Positions 12,501 through 25,036 of a stretch of 64,000 bases of DNA are shown here, in pieces. The notes under the pieces were generated by a model that worked only from the letters and a program-made list of their open reading frames with translations, was not told the origin of the DNA and did not search any database. The first letter of the stretch is position 1; every line of letters starts with the position of its first letter. Source of the stretch: Anoplolepis gracilipes (lineage: Eukaryota > Arthropoda > Insecta > Hymenoptera > Formicidae). Position numbers and translations under genes: made by a program. The stretch covers positions 4,300,001 to 4,364,000 of the forward strand of contig NC_132985.1 in assembly GCF_047496725.1 (NCBI RefSeq). The letters run 5' to 3'.

Positions 12501-15500
12501 AATCTTTCTGGTAAGTAACTTTTACATCAGTTCTTAATAACACGTCGAATTGATTGAATGTTTTTTATGGCCCAAATTTGCCGAATTGATCTTTGCTTTG
12601 CGCTCCATTTTCTCTTTCTTTTAGTATTTCAGCGCGAAAGCAGTTTTGTTCTTAATTACTTTTTAGCAGTATTTGCTTTCGTAATAATAATCGCTTTATA
12701 CGAAGCACATATAGATCATGCACAAAACAGCATGCTTTATTAATATATTTTTTTAAACAAATCGGGAAACTATTTGACAAGTTATAAATATATGCTTTAC
12801 AAATATTACAAATATATTATTTAATTTATAAGAGTTTGGTAAAAATTATGCAAGTTATACGAGTGTACGATTCTTGTTATTTCCGCGTTTAATTAGCGAA
12901 TGACGGCTCTTTAAAATATAATTAGGGAGGTTCGTCGAAACTTTGAGTTGCAGTACATCAACTAGACGAGCTAATTTCAAACTCTCGCTTAAAGTTACAA
13001 TTCAGTTTGTTCATGGCAAGTACAGGAAGTTAAAAAGTACTAGGGTTCTGTCCCTGTGTTTTATATTCTTTGTAAGCCGTGCGCGTTTACTAAAATTATC
13101 AAATATTTTTCTTTCTATCATAACAAATTTCTAGACGAAAGCTGGCATAAACTGGCGCTACACACGAGCATGTGTGTAAAAAATAAAAGAAAAATCAGAG
13201 CTGTCACAAAAAAAAAAACATGACGTTACGTAAAGTGAAAAAAGCATACTAACCTGATGGAAAAAAGCTGCTTCAAAAAGTCGGTGATGAAAAAAGCTGC
13301 GGCGGTTCGTGTTGTCAAAAAAACGGCTCGGTTATCAAAATTTGTAACGAAAAAAAAAAAATTAGAGAGATAATGATCTGCCCTACTAAAATGCGACTCA
13401 TGTACCTGATTTTACCCTGATTGTACCCTATTTTTGAAACTAGTGAAAGCTCGGCACTATCACAAATTATCAATTTTATAAAGCTCAACCGATTTCATTG
13501 TATGTACTTTATACTCTACCTCGTTGTCACTAAATATTAGCTTTGAAATTGCGTATGGATTTTTTAATTTTTTAATTCTTCATTTAAATTAAATATTTGT
13601 GTTGATTATTTAATAATATTTGTGTAATCTTTCCTCGCTAAAATAACTGTATTTGATCTATTGATATTTTTTATTCAATTATTTGCAATTACGATTGCAT
13701 AATTTTCCTAAATTTCAAATTAGTGACATTTTATATTAATTACTATTTTTCTGCTTTTTATCATAAATCGCACGATTAATTTATCACACCGTTTAAGCAT
13801 CTCTTAAACGTGAATAAGTTGCATAAAATCCAATGCGTAATCTGATGTAAACTATATACAATAATTACGGCAATCCTGTATGTACGTTGCGGCGATCCGT
13901 GTACGTCCGTGTAATCATCATAAATTAGCAATCGTTAATTATTATGCAGTTCCAATCGAAAGAATTACATTTAAAGGCGGATCGCTTAAAAGCTAGAAAC
14001 GGGTTTTTGGGGAGGGAGGGATTCAAATTAACCAAAAAAATACATGCCATATCCTGAAAAAGATAGAAATTTTTGGATCTGGTTGTAATTAATTGCACGT
14101 TAATTTGTCCATTGTTAGTAAATATTACGCGTGCATGTATTATTGCCGATTAGAGCGTGTATTAAAAAGGACTTTCGATTTTTCTCGGCATCGCCTTGAA
14201 TCTCTCGTATATTTATAATTTTATTTCATTGAGTTGTAAAAGAAGAGATTGTTTATAATTTATTATAGACATATGTATGTATATATTTACAAAGAGAATT
14301 TTTGTGTTTTGTGAATTGCATTACAATTGTAAATGTATTTTTGTGTATATATATTTGCATTATTTTTTACTTCATTTGCACGATATATATGGCATAAATA
14401 TATATTTGTATTAACAAAAAAAAAAGTTGTTTGAGAAGACAGGCGACATTGTAGTGTCTGAAAAATCGGAAGCACGAATTAGAACGCGCAAGCGTCGAGA
14501 GAAAATTTCCAGCTTTTTCAAGTTTTGGCGGCCGTGTTCTATTTCAATTTATTATTTTTCTTTTAAAATTTTCGAAAAGGAGAATTTTTTCTTCCGCATG
14601 ATTCTTTTTCGCCAGCTTTGTTCACGTACGCATAGTCCATACATGTCTGATTTCCTTCCAGTAGAGCTATCATACGGTCACATCATACATTCTATGCCAA
14701 TACATGCAGATCCCTTTTGTTTTCATAATTATTTACTAATTTGTTATGCGCTTGTGTGTATAATCGTGGTCTAAAGTAGCGTCTATGACGACCGAAAAAA
14801 CCAGTCTTTCCATTGTTCTATCCCTTTCGAGTCGCTTTTTTTATATCTCTCTTTCGGCTCATTGACTTTTCTCAAGCTGTGACCTCCACCTCAGCTGCAA
14901 GAGTTAAGGATTTCTAAATAGTATGTGCCCGCATTATGTCCCTGTGATTGTCTCGTATCAAAAATTGCAAAATAGAACGCGAAAGTTTAAAAACAAATAT
15001 TTTTTTATGACTTCCTCGACCTGTATTCCATAGCTCTATTTTCAAACAAAATTTTAAAACAAAAAAGAAATATTATATAGTATATATATTTTTATTATAC
15101 TTAAAATTAGCTGCTTTTATTATAAACACAGGTATATTTTTTTCGATGGTCATTAATAATAAAATATTAAATATATTCCAGACAATATTAAAATAAATTT
15201 ATTTTTCTAAATTTCGCACATTATATTATATGATGTATTATTATTTCATACATTTTATCAGCCTGGAAAAGATGAAAAATATATTATGTGAAACATACTT
15301 ATGGTAAAAAAAATGTTTAACAAAAAGTTAATTCATGATGCATCTTATTAGATCTTGTTTCTAAACATTTTAATTTAATATAAAGATAGTAGCATTGCCG
15401 TGCTCTCATAAATCGAATTTTCGATTTCAATTCTCGATCGCATTGACTGGTATCAAAATGCTCTTGTAAAGTTTTTTCTTTTCACGAGATTCGTGGGATT

Positions 15501-17257
15501 TTCTCGATGATTGAAGAAAGATGTGTTGATTTTATTCAGGATTGCGAAATGTATCGTGTTTGTATTAATAAGCGGGTAACATTCCGTAAGTAATAAATTA
15601 CGATGTGTTGTATAGGTGTAAACCGGTGTGTGTGTGTGTGTGTAACTTTATTGTTATATGCACAAAATCTTCTATACAAAATTATGTTATTCTATATGTG
15701 TTTTTTGAAATATGTAATTTAATATGTATTTATTAATATTTAATTTGATATTATGTAATATAATATATATTTAATTTAAATATTAAACTCTCAATATCCA
15801 AATTATCATGTAAATAAAATATAAATAATCAATGATAAAAAATATGCAAAAATACATTTATAATAATGAAAGAAGATAAAATTACTCAAACATTCCTGTT
15901 AAACATTCGCGTTAATTTCTTTTTCTACATTCTATGTTACAATAATTAATCTGTTCGGTAGTTTGATATTTAATAATTCAAGTTTAATTATAAAATCGTA
16001 CAAAAAATTGTCGAAAAAATCGTGGCGTTGTATTTTAAAAGAAAGCATTACGATAGCGATTGCAAAAATGTGATATGCGAATCTACTTCAAACACTAAGC
16101 GATCACTCACTTGCTACACCTACGGATAAAAGAGCCTATGTGTATGTAAAGTATAATATATTATAATAAGTATGAGGGTATATATTCTAAAAGCGAGATT
16201 AAATTGAAGGAGGATGCATTAGTCGATATTAGTTGATCGTCTTTCGTAAGCAATGATGTCGTGCTCGGGAGGTGAGCACGATTCGCTCTTTGGTCTCCCA
16301 CTTTCGGGAGATCTGTTGGCGTCTAAGGTCGCTCAAATCGATGATGCGATTCAGTATTAGCCACTTGTTGGGTCTAGCGCCTGAAAATCAGAAATCAAAA
16401 ACCTCTGCTCAACGGCATGCGGAATCGCGTATAGTTGAACGAATCGGCAATGATACCCCATTTCGATGACTTTGAACCGTTACTGGACGTATACGGCGAG
16501 CTAGGAAATGCTTTCTCTCTAGAGACGAGATCACAGGACGACATCTCGGGCACGACACGTGTTATCCACGTGTGATCCATGAATGACGGAACGACGGTGA
16601 ACGATGATCCGTGATGCCTCGATTTAACGATAGAGATGATATTAATAATGGTCGAATCACTTGTAACTTATTGAGATTAAATGGTTAATCAGATCATTAG
16701 AAATGAGAAAACTTTATATATTATAATGGAAATATATATATTTTAAATTTATTTCTGATCATAATTAATAATGAAAATTCTTTATCTTTAAAATTGATAT
16801 TTTTTAATGCTTTTTATTTTTAACGTGAAGGTAGATTATATATATTTACGAGTTGTGATTTAAAATTTATCAAATTAGGATATTAAAGTGATAACGAAGT
16901 AATGTTAATTCAGCGCGTAGACGAACTTGAGGCGGTTTTGTAATATTTGTCATAATTATTATTACATATCAAAATCGCGCTATAATTTTGATACATGTAA
17001 AGAGAAGGAATATCCAATTAAATGTTTCGTTAAAATGGTTACAAACTCTTTTAATTATATGACGGATTAGATTTTCATAAATCTACAAAATGTCTTGTCA
17101 ACGCGTCGATTTTGAGTCCAGTCTCGATCAATAATCAATTAGGAATTAAAAACAGGGATATATGACTTTAAGTGGAACATCGCGAGACAAAAAAGTCTTC
17201 AGAGATATTGAAACATATTGTACATATATTTATACGTACGTATAGATATGCATGTGT

Positions 17258-17315
<58 letters not shown>

Positions 17316-19503
17316 CGATATAGTATGTATATAAGTCTAATAACTTATAGATACAAAGAGATGCGTAAAGTAATTAGTATTACACATGGTATGTGACGTA
17401 TGAAGGTATATATAGACATGATTATTTTGATTATTATTATTGTGATTTACAATGAAACTAAACAAACGAACCGTTTGACACGTACGTTCAAGAAGTGCAT
17501 ACGCATTTTACACGTCAGGGGAGCGGCACTTGGTGTATAGTGTAAAATCGGGGCCGCGGACGAAGGGGACGGGGGTGAGGAGGTTTGACAAGTCCTTTTT
17601 TTTTTTTTACGGTTGTCTCTTTCTGTTTGTCTCTTCGGTTAAGTGTGCAGGCAAGGTGGAGGGCAAATATGTGGTGTACGGTACCTCTCCGGAAAGGCGT
17701 TTCTGGCTTCTGAGAAAGGCCCGGAAGGTCGCGTGCGTGCACATGCGTAAGATGCGACACTGTCTTTCTCTCAAGAATGACGATTGTTCGTTTGTCTCTT
17801 TTCTTTAAGAACACCGGCCAGAAGCCAAAAGCACCGGGTTGTTATTATACATCGAGAACTTAATCTAGGAAGGTCCACGAGAACACGTGTAGTTATCTGT
17901 AGTTAACATATTTCGGTACGATATACGGTTTGGTGATTTCTGTGATCCATTCTGCGCGTTCATGCTTTTCTTTTACTCCCGTCACCCGGTTATACTCTCG
18001 TCTATTCCGTTCATTCTCTATTTTTTTTTATTTGTCGCGTAGTCCTTCTTTCCCATTTTTTCTCACTTCCTCTCGCACTCTCTCACACTCCCTCTCTCGC
18101 TCTCGTTCGATATCGAGGTATTATAAGAGTTTTCGTTTCGTTTCGGGCTTTCGATTGCTTTCTCTAAGACGCCGTTTACTCTCTTTTCTTTCGTTCACAG
18201 TTCTTTAGTACGTACCGGGGGTGAAGCGTTCTACGGGTTTGTACTGATGGGGATACAGCTGCCTCGGCGAATAACCGTAGATCTCACGATGCACGGGTAG
18301 ATACCTGACAAAGAGAGAAAAAAGATATAATCATGTTAAAATTATATTTCGTACAATAGCTAAAAATATGGCATATCATGAATAGCCTGATTTACAAATT
18401 TTTAATATTTAACAAATATGTTTGAAGATTTTTAAAATATTTTAGGAATTATATACATGAATGAAGTATTTTGCTACGACATAAGGAATATTATAACTAA
18501 AAAGTAAGAGTGAAATTTTATCAAGTAAACCGACCCAAATTTATATTTAGATCTTTGTATTTTTTGAATCTCTGCCAAGAGAACCGATATATCAGAGATA
18601 TGTCAAAAATACATTTATTATACAACATGATTGTTTAAAAAATACGTACGGTTCTTTCTCTGATATCTTATTCTGCTCTATAACTTTTTATTTGTACATG
18701 CTTTTTTTTTAATTCGTGGACTATTTTATATACGCGATTATATCTAATGACGATAAATGAAAAAGGGGGGAAAATAGGCATACACACCTGTATCCGGGAA
18801 CATTAATACGGTCGGCTGCGTGAATCGGGTTTTCGAAGATTGATTTTCCAAACGGCCACGAGGCGGATTGCAGCTCAGGAAAATCCGAGCGGAAAATGCT
18901 GCGGGGCCTGTGAGTGTGCTCGGGAGCTCTGATGTCGTCAGTGCCTGTTTTCATTTTATTTGTCATTAAAAAATACTAAGACTCTCTCTTTCTCTCTCTG
19001 ACATTACTTATAAATTGAACAAAGTACAGAGTTTTATAATATAATAAAATATCAGTTTCTGAAAAGTATATGTGCATTTTAAAATTGTCCGACAAAAATA
19101 AAAAATGTATTCGTGTATTTTTGAAGCTTTTTATTTAAAAAAGATGAATTTTTCTTTAAAATTAAGTATTCATGGAAATTACGGTTATAAATTTATACAT
19201 ACATTTTCCAAAAAAAAGATATGCTTTAAAAGAACTTTAGCTTATCAGTGTGGAAATATTTAGACAGTTTATTTTACAAGGATTATTCTATGCAATTAAC
19301 ACAAATGCAGGATGTACAAATGTTGAAAATTCAAAGATAATATCACAAATAATGTGCACGTCTTACCTTTCAGGGCCCGTACATAACTCTGCCAAAATTT
19401 CGCCTTCCTTGTGATGGGCTCATTGCGCCCGATCATATCGAGATTGCTTTTGAATCGCGCGTCCATTTTGCCACTCTACTGAACTGCTAACCACGCTCGT
19501 TCG
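9217..19503 (-). CDS. Mf: Probable myofilin, thick-filament muscle protein; long form of five coding exons
   Basis: Coding segments in transcript order are 19466-19367, 18944-18788, 18304-18216, 11488-11345 and 9554-9217 (TGA). The first exon also carries 37 bases of 5' UTR back to an acceptor at 19504-19505. All junctions are GT-AG with matching phases, giving 275 residues. The protein starts MDARFKSNLDMIGRNEPITR, runs through KAKFWQSYVRALKG, then PEHTHRPRSIFRSDFPEL, PIHAADRINVPGYRYLPVHR, EIYGYSPRQLYPHQYKPVER and a Tyr/Pro/Trp-rich C-terminal half. No signal peptide, membrane segment or enzyme motif is seen. The opening and the basic Tyr-rich composition fit what I recall of insect myofilin, a thick-filament protein of insect muscle known in several size forms. 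That name is recognition without an alignment; the gene structure itself is much firmer. No second copy is seen in the window. Confidence 0.7.
9555..11344 (-). other. Mf: Intron between the last two myofilin exons
   Basis: Mostly AT-rich, with a more GC-rich patch at about 10790-11105 containing a CAGCTG E-box near 11054 and a GTGAGT on the + strand at 11111. No coding frame with usable splice sites was found. Confidence 0.55.
11345..11488 (-). CDS. Mf: Myofilin cassette exon without a start codon
   Basis: This 144-base exon lies between GATACAG and ACG|GTGAGT. It opens with two codon bases and closes with one, so it can be skipped without shifting the frame. It codes 47 residues beginning KPFDAEKAWNDHLNRLADID and ending VKRLFDIH. 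The other two frames are stopped early. The first half has a heptad-like helical look; the second half is Pro/Ser/Leu-rich. Skipping it would leave a 227-residue protein. Confidence 0.75.
11489..16228 (-). other. Mf: Long myofilin intron, AT-rich
   Basis: About 4.7 kb with no supported exon. A patch near 13250-13320 repeats the words GATG(G) and AAAAAAGCTGC twice and carries a weak CAG|GTTAGT donor on the - strand, but it lacks a convincing coding frame. A short GT run lies at 15626-15643. Confidence 0.55.
16229..16380 (-). CDS. Mf: Candidate alternative terminal exon of myofilin (short isoform)
   Basis: After a good acceptor (TTTCTGATTTTCAG) the frame set by the previous exon stays open for 49 codons, then TAA at 16231-16229. 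The peptide begins ARPNKWLILNRIIDLSDLRR and is rich in Arg, Ile and Leu; it could form a helix. Joined to the first three coding exons it gives a 165-residue protein of roughly 20 kDa with a C-terminus unrelated to the long form. Support comes from phase, acceptor and composition only; I do not recognise the peptide. Confidence 0.5.
16381..18215 (-). other. Mf: Myofilin intron with a GC-rich patch and a TA microsatellite
   Basis: Contains the TA repeat at 17262-17314. A GC-richer segment at 17515-17830 is open on both strands but has no fitting splice sites. A pyrimidine-rich stretch lies at 17940-18200, just before (on +) the third coding exon. Confidence 0.5.
17262..17314. repeat. (AT)n microsatellite
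   Basis: An uninterrupted run of about 26 AT units inside a myofilin intron. Confidence 0.97.
18216..18304 (-). CDS. Mf: Myofilin third coding exon, the branch point for alternative 3' ends
   Basis: It codes 29 residues from YLPVHREIYGYSPRQLYPHQ to VERFTP, between TTTGTCAG and CCG|GTACGT. It ends with a single G, so it can join any downstream exon that opens with two codon bases. Three candidates on the same strand do so: 16380-16229, 11488-11345 and 9554-9217. Confidence 0.85.
18788..18944 (-). CDS. Mf: Myofilin second coding exon
   Basis: It codes 51 residues (TDDIRAPEHTHRPRS through ADRINVPGY) between an AAAACAG acceptor and a CAG|GTGTGT donor. It opens with two bases completing Gly-34 and closes with two bases of Arg-86. 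A spurious in-frame ATG inside the upstream intron can make this exon look like a gene start; it is not. Confidence 0.85.
19367..19503 (-). CDS. Mf: Myofilin exon with start codon
   Basis: The acceptor ends at 19504 (a T-rich tract, then TACAG), followed by 37 bases of UTR. ATG is at 19466-19464 with CAAA just upstream, a normal insect start context. The exon codes 33 residues plus one base and ends AAAG before GTAAG. The acceptor ahead of the UTR shows that at least one non-coding exon and the promoter lie further right. Confidence 0.8.
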
Positions 19504-20647
19504 CTGTAGCATAAAAGAAAAAAAAGAAATAAACAGACAGTCAAATAAGTATGTCATATTTTTTCTTCACCTGTCAGATTTATAAATCGTAATGACAGAA
19601 ATGAGTTTATTGAGTTTTTAATCTCTTGACGCTTCGTAGAAACTGCTCTTCTTCGCATGAAAAATTGCCATACACATAGGAGAAGATTGTCAAAAGGCAA
19701 AGTTAAAAAACATGTAATGTATCTTAAATTATCTAAAATTATCAGGCTTTTTATATCATAGATTCTTTTTGCAATTTGGATGTAATCTATTAATAAAATG
19801 TAAATAACGCTTTAACTATTTTTATTTAAAGTTATTTAAACAGCTTTTTTATTTTAATTTGAGTTTTTAATTATGGTAATATTGAAAATATTGAAAAATG
19901 TAGTTTAATTAAATTTTTGTTACGAAAAATTAATTTAAAAAACTTTCAAGATAAAATGTGAACATGTAAATATAGATTTTTGTTTAAGAATTTATATCAA
20001 CACTAAAATTTTCTACAATCTTTTACGTATGTGTACGGCATTTTAATTAGTGATTTACGAGTTGAGGGAATAAAAAAATACGATTAGACATACAGAAGAA
20101 TATATTAAGAAATGAAAAAAACCATGCAAAAGAAAGTCCTCTGTCAGAAGAGTTCTTTGACTCTTTTATTTGTTTTGAACAAGATAAGAATGAATTAATT
20201 TATGAATTTACTTTGCAAATCCAACTGAAAGTAGAACTTTTAGACAATCTTGCAATATATTATATACAAAATTCCAATGGTTTGAGGCGATTGCACAAGC
20301 CACCTTAAATTTAACGATCTACGTAGGTGTGGCTGTGCTTTTTTAACCTTGCTACGGTAAACTATGCGCCATTTCCGCAATCTATTATCATGACGCAGTC
20401 GTTTTCTTTATTTATGCGCGATATAACCAATCTTGACGTATTTTATATATCTAGTTTGATAATTTTCTGACTTCAAAAAAACTGTCATTCTTAGTATTTT
20501 TTTTGCGAATAATTACATGTTTAATGAGATTAAATGGAAATATAAAAACTAAAGAGATTTAGTGAAAATTTAAATCTAAACTTTCGTTTTTTACATAAAC
20601 ATAAAATATTCTAACATTTTTTTTAAAGTTATTGTAATGCTCTATCG

Positions 20648-20674
<27 letters not shown>
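20648..20674. repeat. Poly(T) run of 27
   Basis: A single homopolymer block followed by AAATAGG. Too little surrounding sequence is recognisable to say whether it is a retroposon tail. Confidence 0.95.
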
Positions 20675-20678
<4 letters not shown>

Positions 20679-23600
20679 AGGATTAACGGTATTTTTAAGT
20701 CCGATTTATAATTCGAAAATTATTGTCACATAATGGTGTCCCGTTTTCGATCGCGTGCAAAAACAGAATTAGTTCATAGCGTCTCTTGCAATCATAGTCT
20801 GTAGCATAAAACGGGAGCGACGTTTTTCTTTTTGTTGACGCAACGGATGCCGCTAATTTTAGCGTCACGCATACTTCATAGTCGCCCTGGATCGCTCGAG
20901 CATTTTCGTAGATATTCCCGTTTCATTCTGAGCGGGAAGACTGAAGGTCGTGAAAATGAAGAGAAAATAAGATTGCTTCGCGTTGATCTTTAAAAGATAC
21001 ATCCAGTTTATTTTTGTATTAAAGGCGTATCAATATGTATACGATATAAACGTATATATCAAATGTATGTACAATATAGTATTAGCACATTTTATTTAAC
21101 ACAGATATCTTAAATTTGCGTTGAGTTTTTTACAAGACGCATTATTATTTTTAATATCTATGTTTATTGCAAGAAAAAGAAGCAATTTGATTTTATATTG
21201 AGAGCTTTTTAAAATAATAACAATCAAAACAAAATAATTTTTTTAAGAATATAAATCTTTTAAAATTATGAAAATTAAGTTTAAATTGATTCTTTCAAGT
21301 TTTTCCTTAGAAAAAAATAAGTTTAAGTTGTGTTAAACTTAAGGCGCTAAACTCTGACTCGATCTTTGGACATTTATAGAAACCGCGAGGGGAAAAATAG
21401 CCGGGTATCTGAACTCTTTTTGCGATTTGTTCTCCAGAGTCTGCACACAATCTCGAGCCGACGAAAAGGAAGGCGCCGCGACGCGACGTGACGCAAGAGT
21501 CCCGGATTCGCGGTCGTTATATTTAGACTGCCCGGGCCCCGGTCCGTTTTTAGTTGGTAACAGGTGGAAGCGTCGCGAGAGAGAAGTGCCTCGTGTTCGG
21601 AGACAGTATAGCTCCGTGTGTGACTTTGACCGATTTTCGCAAATCCCCATTGGAGGGCTCATGGTATCATCGACGATAATGACCTTCTAAAACCTGTATA
21701 ACAGTTTTAACGTAAAATCTTGGCCGACGCGTATAAACTCAAATTTATACTTTTATGACATCACGTTTTGTGGATTAAAAGAATTATACGCATCCTAAAC
21801 AGAACGCGTTTTATATATTGAAAAGAACAATTTTTTAAATATTTTAAATCTCTGAAAAATTATATATTTTCTCTTTAGAAGAAACCTAGATATAAAAAAA
21901 TTTAAAGGGTCTCTCTATTTCATAATTCGATTTAATAGCATTCCATCGATCTGAAATCTTGTGAGATACATTAATAATATATTGATTAATTATATACATA
22001 TATGAAAGATTAACTGGAGAACCGCACGTGTTCGGAATCTTGATTCGCTTGGATCTATTTCCACTAGATCGCATCACGATTCTGCGAGTATGTGCGTCCA
22101 AGAATATCTTGACCTTAAAATCGTATGGAAATAAAACCGTGGAAATGGGTTGAATCGCGAGTTCATCTTGACACGCTAACCAATTTGCATGGATTTCTAT
22201 GGGACATTACGTTGAAACGTACGGATTAGAGAGAGATTTATCGAAAATTTTTGTAAAAACAAGATACTACATGTAATGACAAATAAATTAAATATATAAA
22301 GCGAGTAAAAATTGATGAGAAGATTGGAGCGAAGAATCGCATTTTTGTCGCGTGCGTAATACAAATTGGACCGATGATGCAGCGCCGGAAGAAAAGTGAA
22401 GGGGAAGGATGTGGGCGTGCGTGGTAGAAGGGGTGGATTACATCCCCATCCGGATGCGTGTGGTAATCTAGATGGCTTCTAAAAATATACATGGCACGGT
22501 CAAGCAAATCATCTGGGACGTAGATCCAAAAACTGAAGTACGTCCCGCCGCCTGCACGGCCGATAATTCGCGATGACTCAAAAGTTGGAGTAAAATAGTA
22601 TTAATCATTGAAATATTTTAATTGAGAGCCTAGTTATACTTTTTATATTTTACAAACCACAGGAATTTTATGAAAACTCTTTAATTCGATAATTAATAAT
22701 CAAGATCAGATTTCACATCATGTCAAAACAATTATCTTCCATATTTTTTAAATTATATAATATATATTTTTAATATTTTAATATTTAATTTTATATTTTA
22801 TAAATGAGGACAAATCAGTTTTTAATCATATAAATATTTACATACACATTTATTTTAAAGTGGTATATGAATATTATATGAATAACTTGAATTAATATGT
22901 AATATAGCACACGAAATTTTTATTAGAAAAAAACCAACTATCAGGAATATTAAAACAATAATATAAACGTTATTATGTAAAAATAAAATTTAAAATATTT
23001 TTTATTATCTCGTTTTGCGATTGCATTACATTTTATTGTATGCAAGACGGAAATTCACGCAAGCGAATGGTTTGCAGCTACGTCATTGCATTACACGCGC
23101 CATGAAAGACGCGTGACGCGAGGAATTAAATAATCTGGAGATTTGGCACTCTCTCGCTAACACGTGCGGGGCTTTAATGTTCCTCCGAATGTGCGTTGCA
23201 ACGGCATTACGGTTTACGACTGCTATGGCACTTCCACCTGTCGTCCTAGCATTCTTGGCTGAAAATCGCCCAGCACCCGCGCCACGCGGCCTCGTAAGAC
23301 AGCCAAACTTGACATAATGTGGCCGGATTAAATAACGATACATTACATATCCATTAAAATCCACTTTGATTCCAGAATAAGCCTATAAAGCGAATTAATT
23401 ATATAATTATAATTTAGAAACTGTTGTTAAAAAAAGAAAATTTTTTGTTTTTATATTCCCATCTGATTACAAGCGCTTAATGAAACCGGATCGCAGATTC
23501 ACGATGCGAAAGCATATGCTTTTGTACATTGATAGTGCGACTGACAGTGTTAGGAAGGGATGTTGAAGACTTGCCAAGCGGGAACGGTCGAACGCGAGTT

Positions 23601-24961
23601 TTGTTAAAGTGCTCGCTTCTTTAGATTCTAGGGATCGCGTGGCTCGTCCGCTCTAAAAGTTCGCGTGAAATCGCGCGAAGGAAAACTTTCGCGATATTAA
23701 TGTCGAAAAACTTGATCGGCACCGAGAAGATTACGGCGATGAAACGTGAGAAGCGCGCGGGAAAGTAGTAAGCGTCCGCTCGCGTCAGACGGCACCGTTT
23801 AAAATAGGGACACGCGGCGACACCGTGGATTGAGATTATCACACGCGCACGTTTCATTACTTTCTGACCTTGGTTTCACGCACTGTTTACGCTCGTTTCT
23901 TTCAAGACTAACGATCATGAGTTATACACGCGAGGTGGCTTGTGGTCGAAAATCCTTTTATTGTATTACGTCATTTCACATAGCATCTGAATTAATAAAT
24001 ACTGGGTGTAATTTTTATCATATTATCGCGCAGAATATTTTTTAGAAATATAAAAAAAATTTACAGAGACTCTCTGATTACGTTCTTTATTTTAATTTAT
24101 TTTATTTTAATTTTAAATTTAATAAGTAAAAGGAAAAGAGAGTAGATTTTTTATACATACTTTTTTTAAAATGCGCTTTTAGAAATAAAGATAGATTTCA
24201 TAAGTAAAAACAAAATGATTTATATTATTACATAATCCATTTTTTAAAGAAATAAATTATAATAAAAGTACTATAATAATTTGCAAAATAGAAATTATTT
24301 TATAAAAGTAGAAAGTTTATTTTAAGCAAATATTAATATCGTGTTTTGTCAGGATATTCAAATAAATTTAGAGACCATTTTGATTCCACCTTATTTGTTG
24401 TGACAGGCTTATTGTTAGATTTAGGGTCGGTTATAATTGTTTACAATAATGTTAAATTTGATCTCGAGGCGGACAGAAAGTAGTAGTGTCCCAATTTGGT
24501 CAGACTTGTCGTTTAACTCGACGAGACGTTGGCTAGCACTTGAGATGACGTACTCCATAATATTAGCAAGTCCATCAATCTGGAACGCATTTAGTTACGA
24601 GAACTAGATTTCGTAAAGCCCTTATTTTAAATTTTCAATCAAAAAAATGCGCACAAGTACGAATGAGGATACGCAAATAATAGACTGGAATAATAAACTA
24701 GAAATTATTGTTTTTTCCTGAATAAATAAATTATTTATTAAATTATTTTTTTTTTTATATATTGGTGATGATTATAACAGTATTTTACAAACACTAAAAT
24801 GTTTGTTCAATAAGTAAATGAGTTTGTTTTGTTAAAATTTATTTATCAAAATAATTAATATCGCCCATACTCTTTTAGCCACACAAAAACAAAATGTGTA
24901 TGAGTACGTAAAATTTAAATCGCGACGTTTTCTTTTTAATTGATAGGCAAATTATTTTGAG

Positions 24962-25036
24962 TATATATATATATATATATATATTATAATATAAAAAAAT
25001 ATAAAATGTGTAATATATATATATATATATATATAT
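24962..25036. repeat. Two (TA)n runs separated by AT-rich spacer
   Basis: TA runs at 24962-24983 and 25011-25036 flank a 27-base AT-rich spacer. They abut the GC-rich island that starts near 25040. Confidence 0.9.

Noticed and set aside
17515..17814. Possible extra myofilin exon on the - strand
   Set aside because: There is no acceptor giving the required phase, and the peptide is a Lys/Pro low-complexity string partly from a T run.
18721..18966. Gene start at the ATG near 18966 on the - strand
   Set aside because: The first residues are intron sequence. The AAAACAG acceptor and phase show this is an internal myofilin exon.
21339..21690. Overlapping 87- and 107-codon frames on opposite strands
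   Set aside because: Both strands are open in GC-rich DNA, with no recognisable motif and no splice sites in a phase that fits myofilin.
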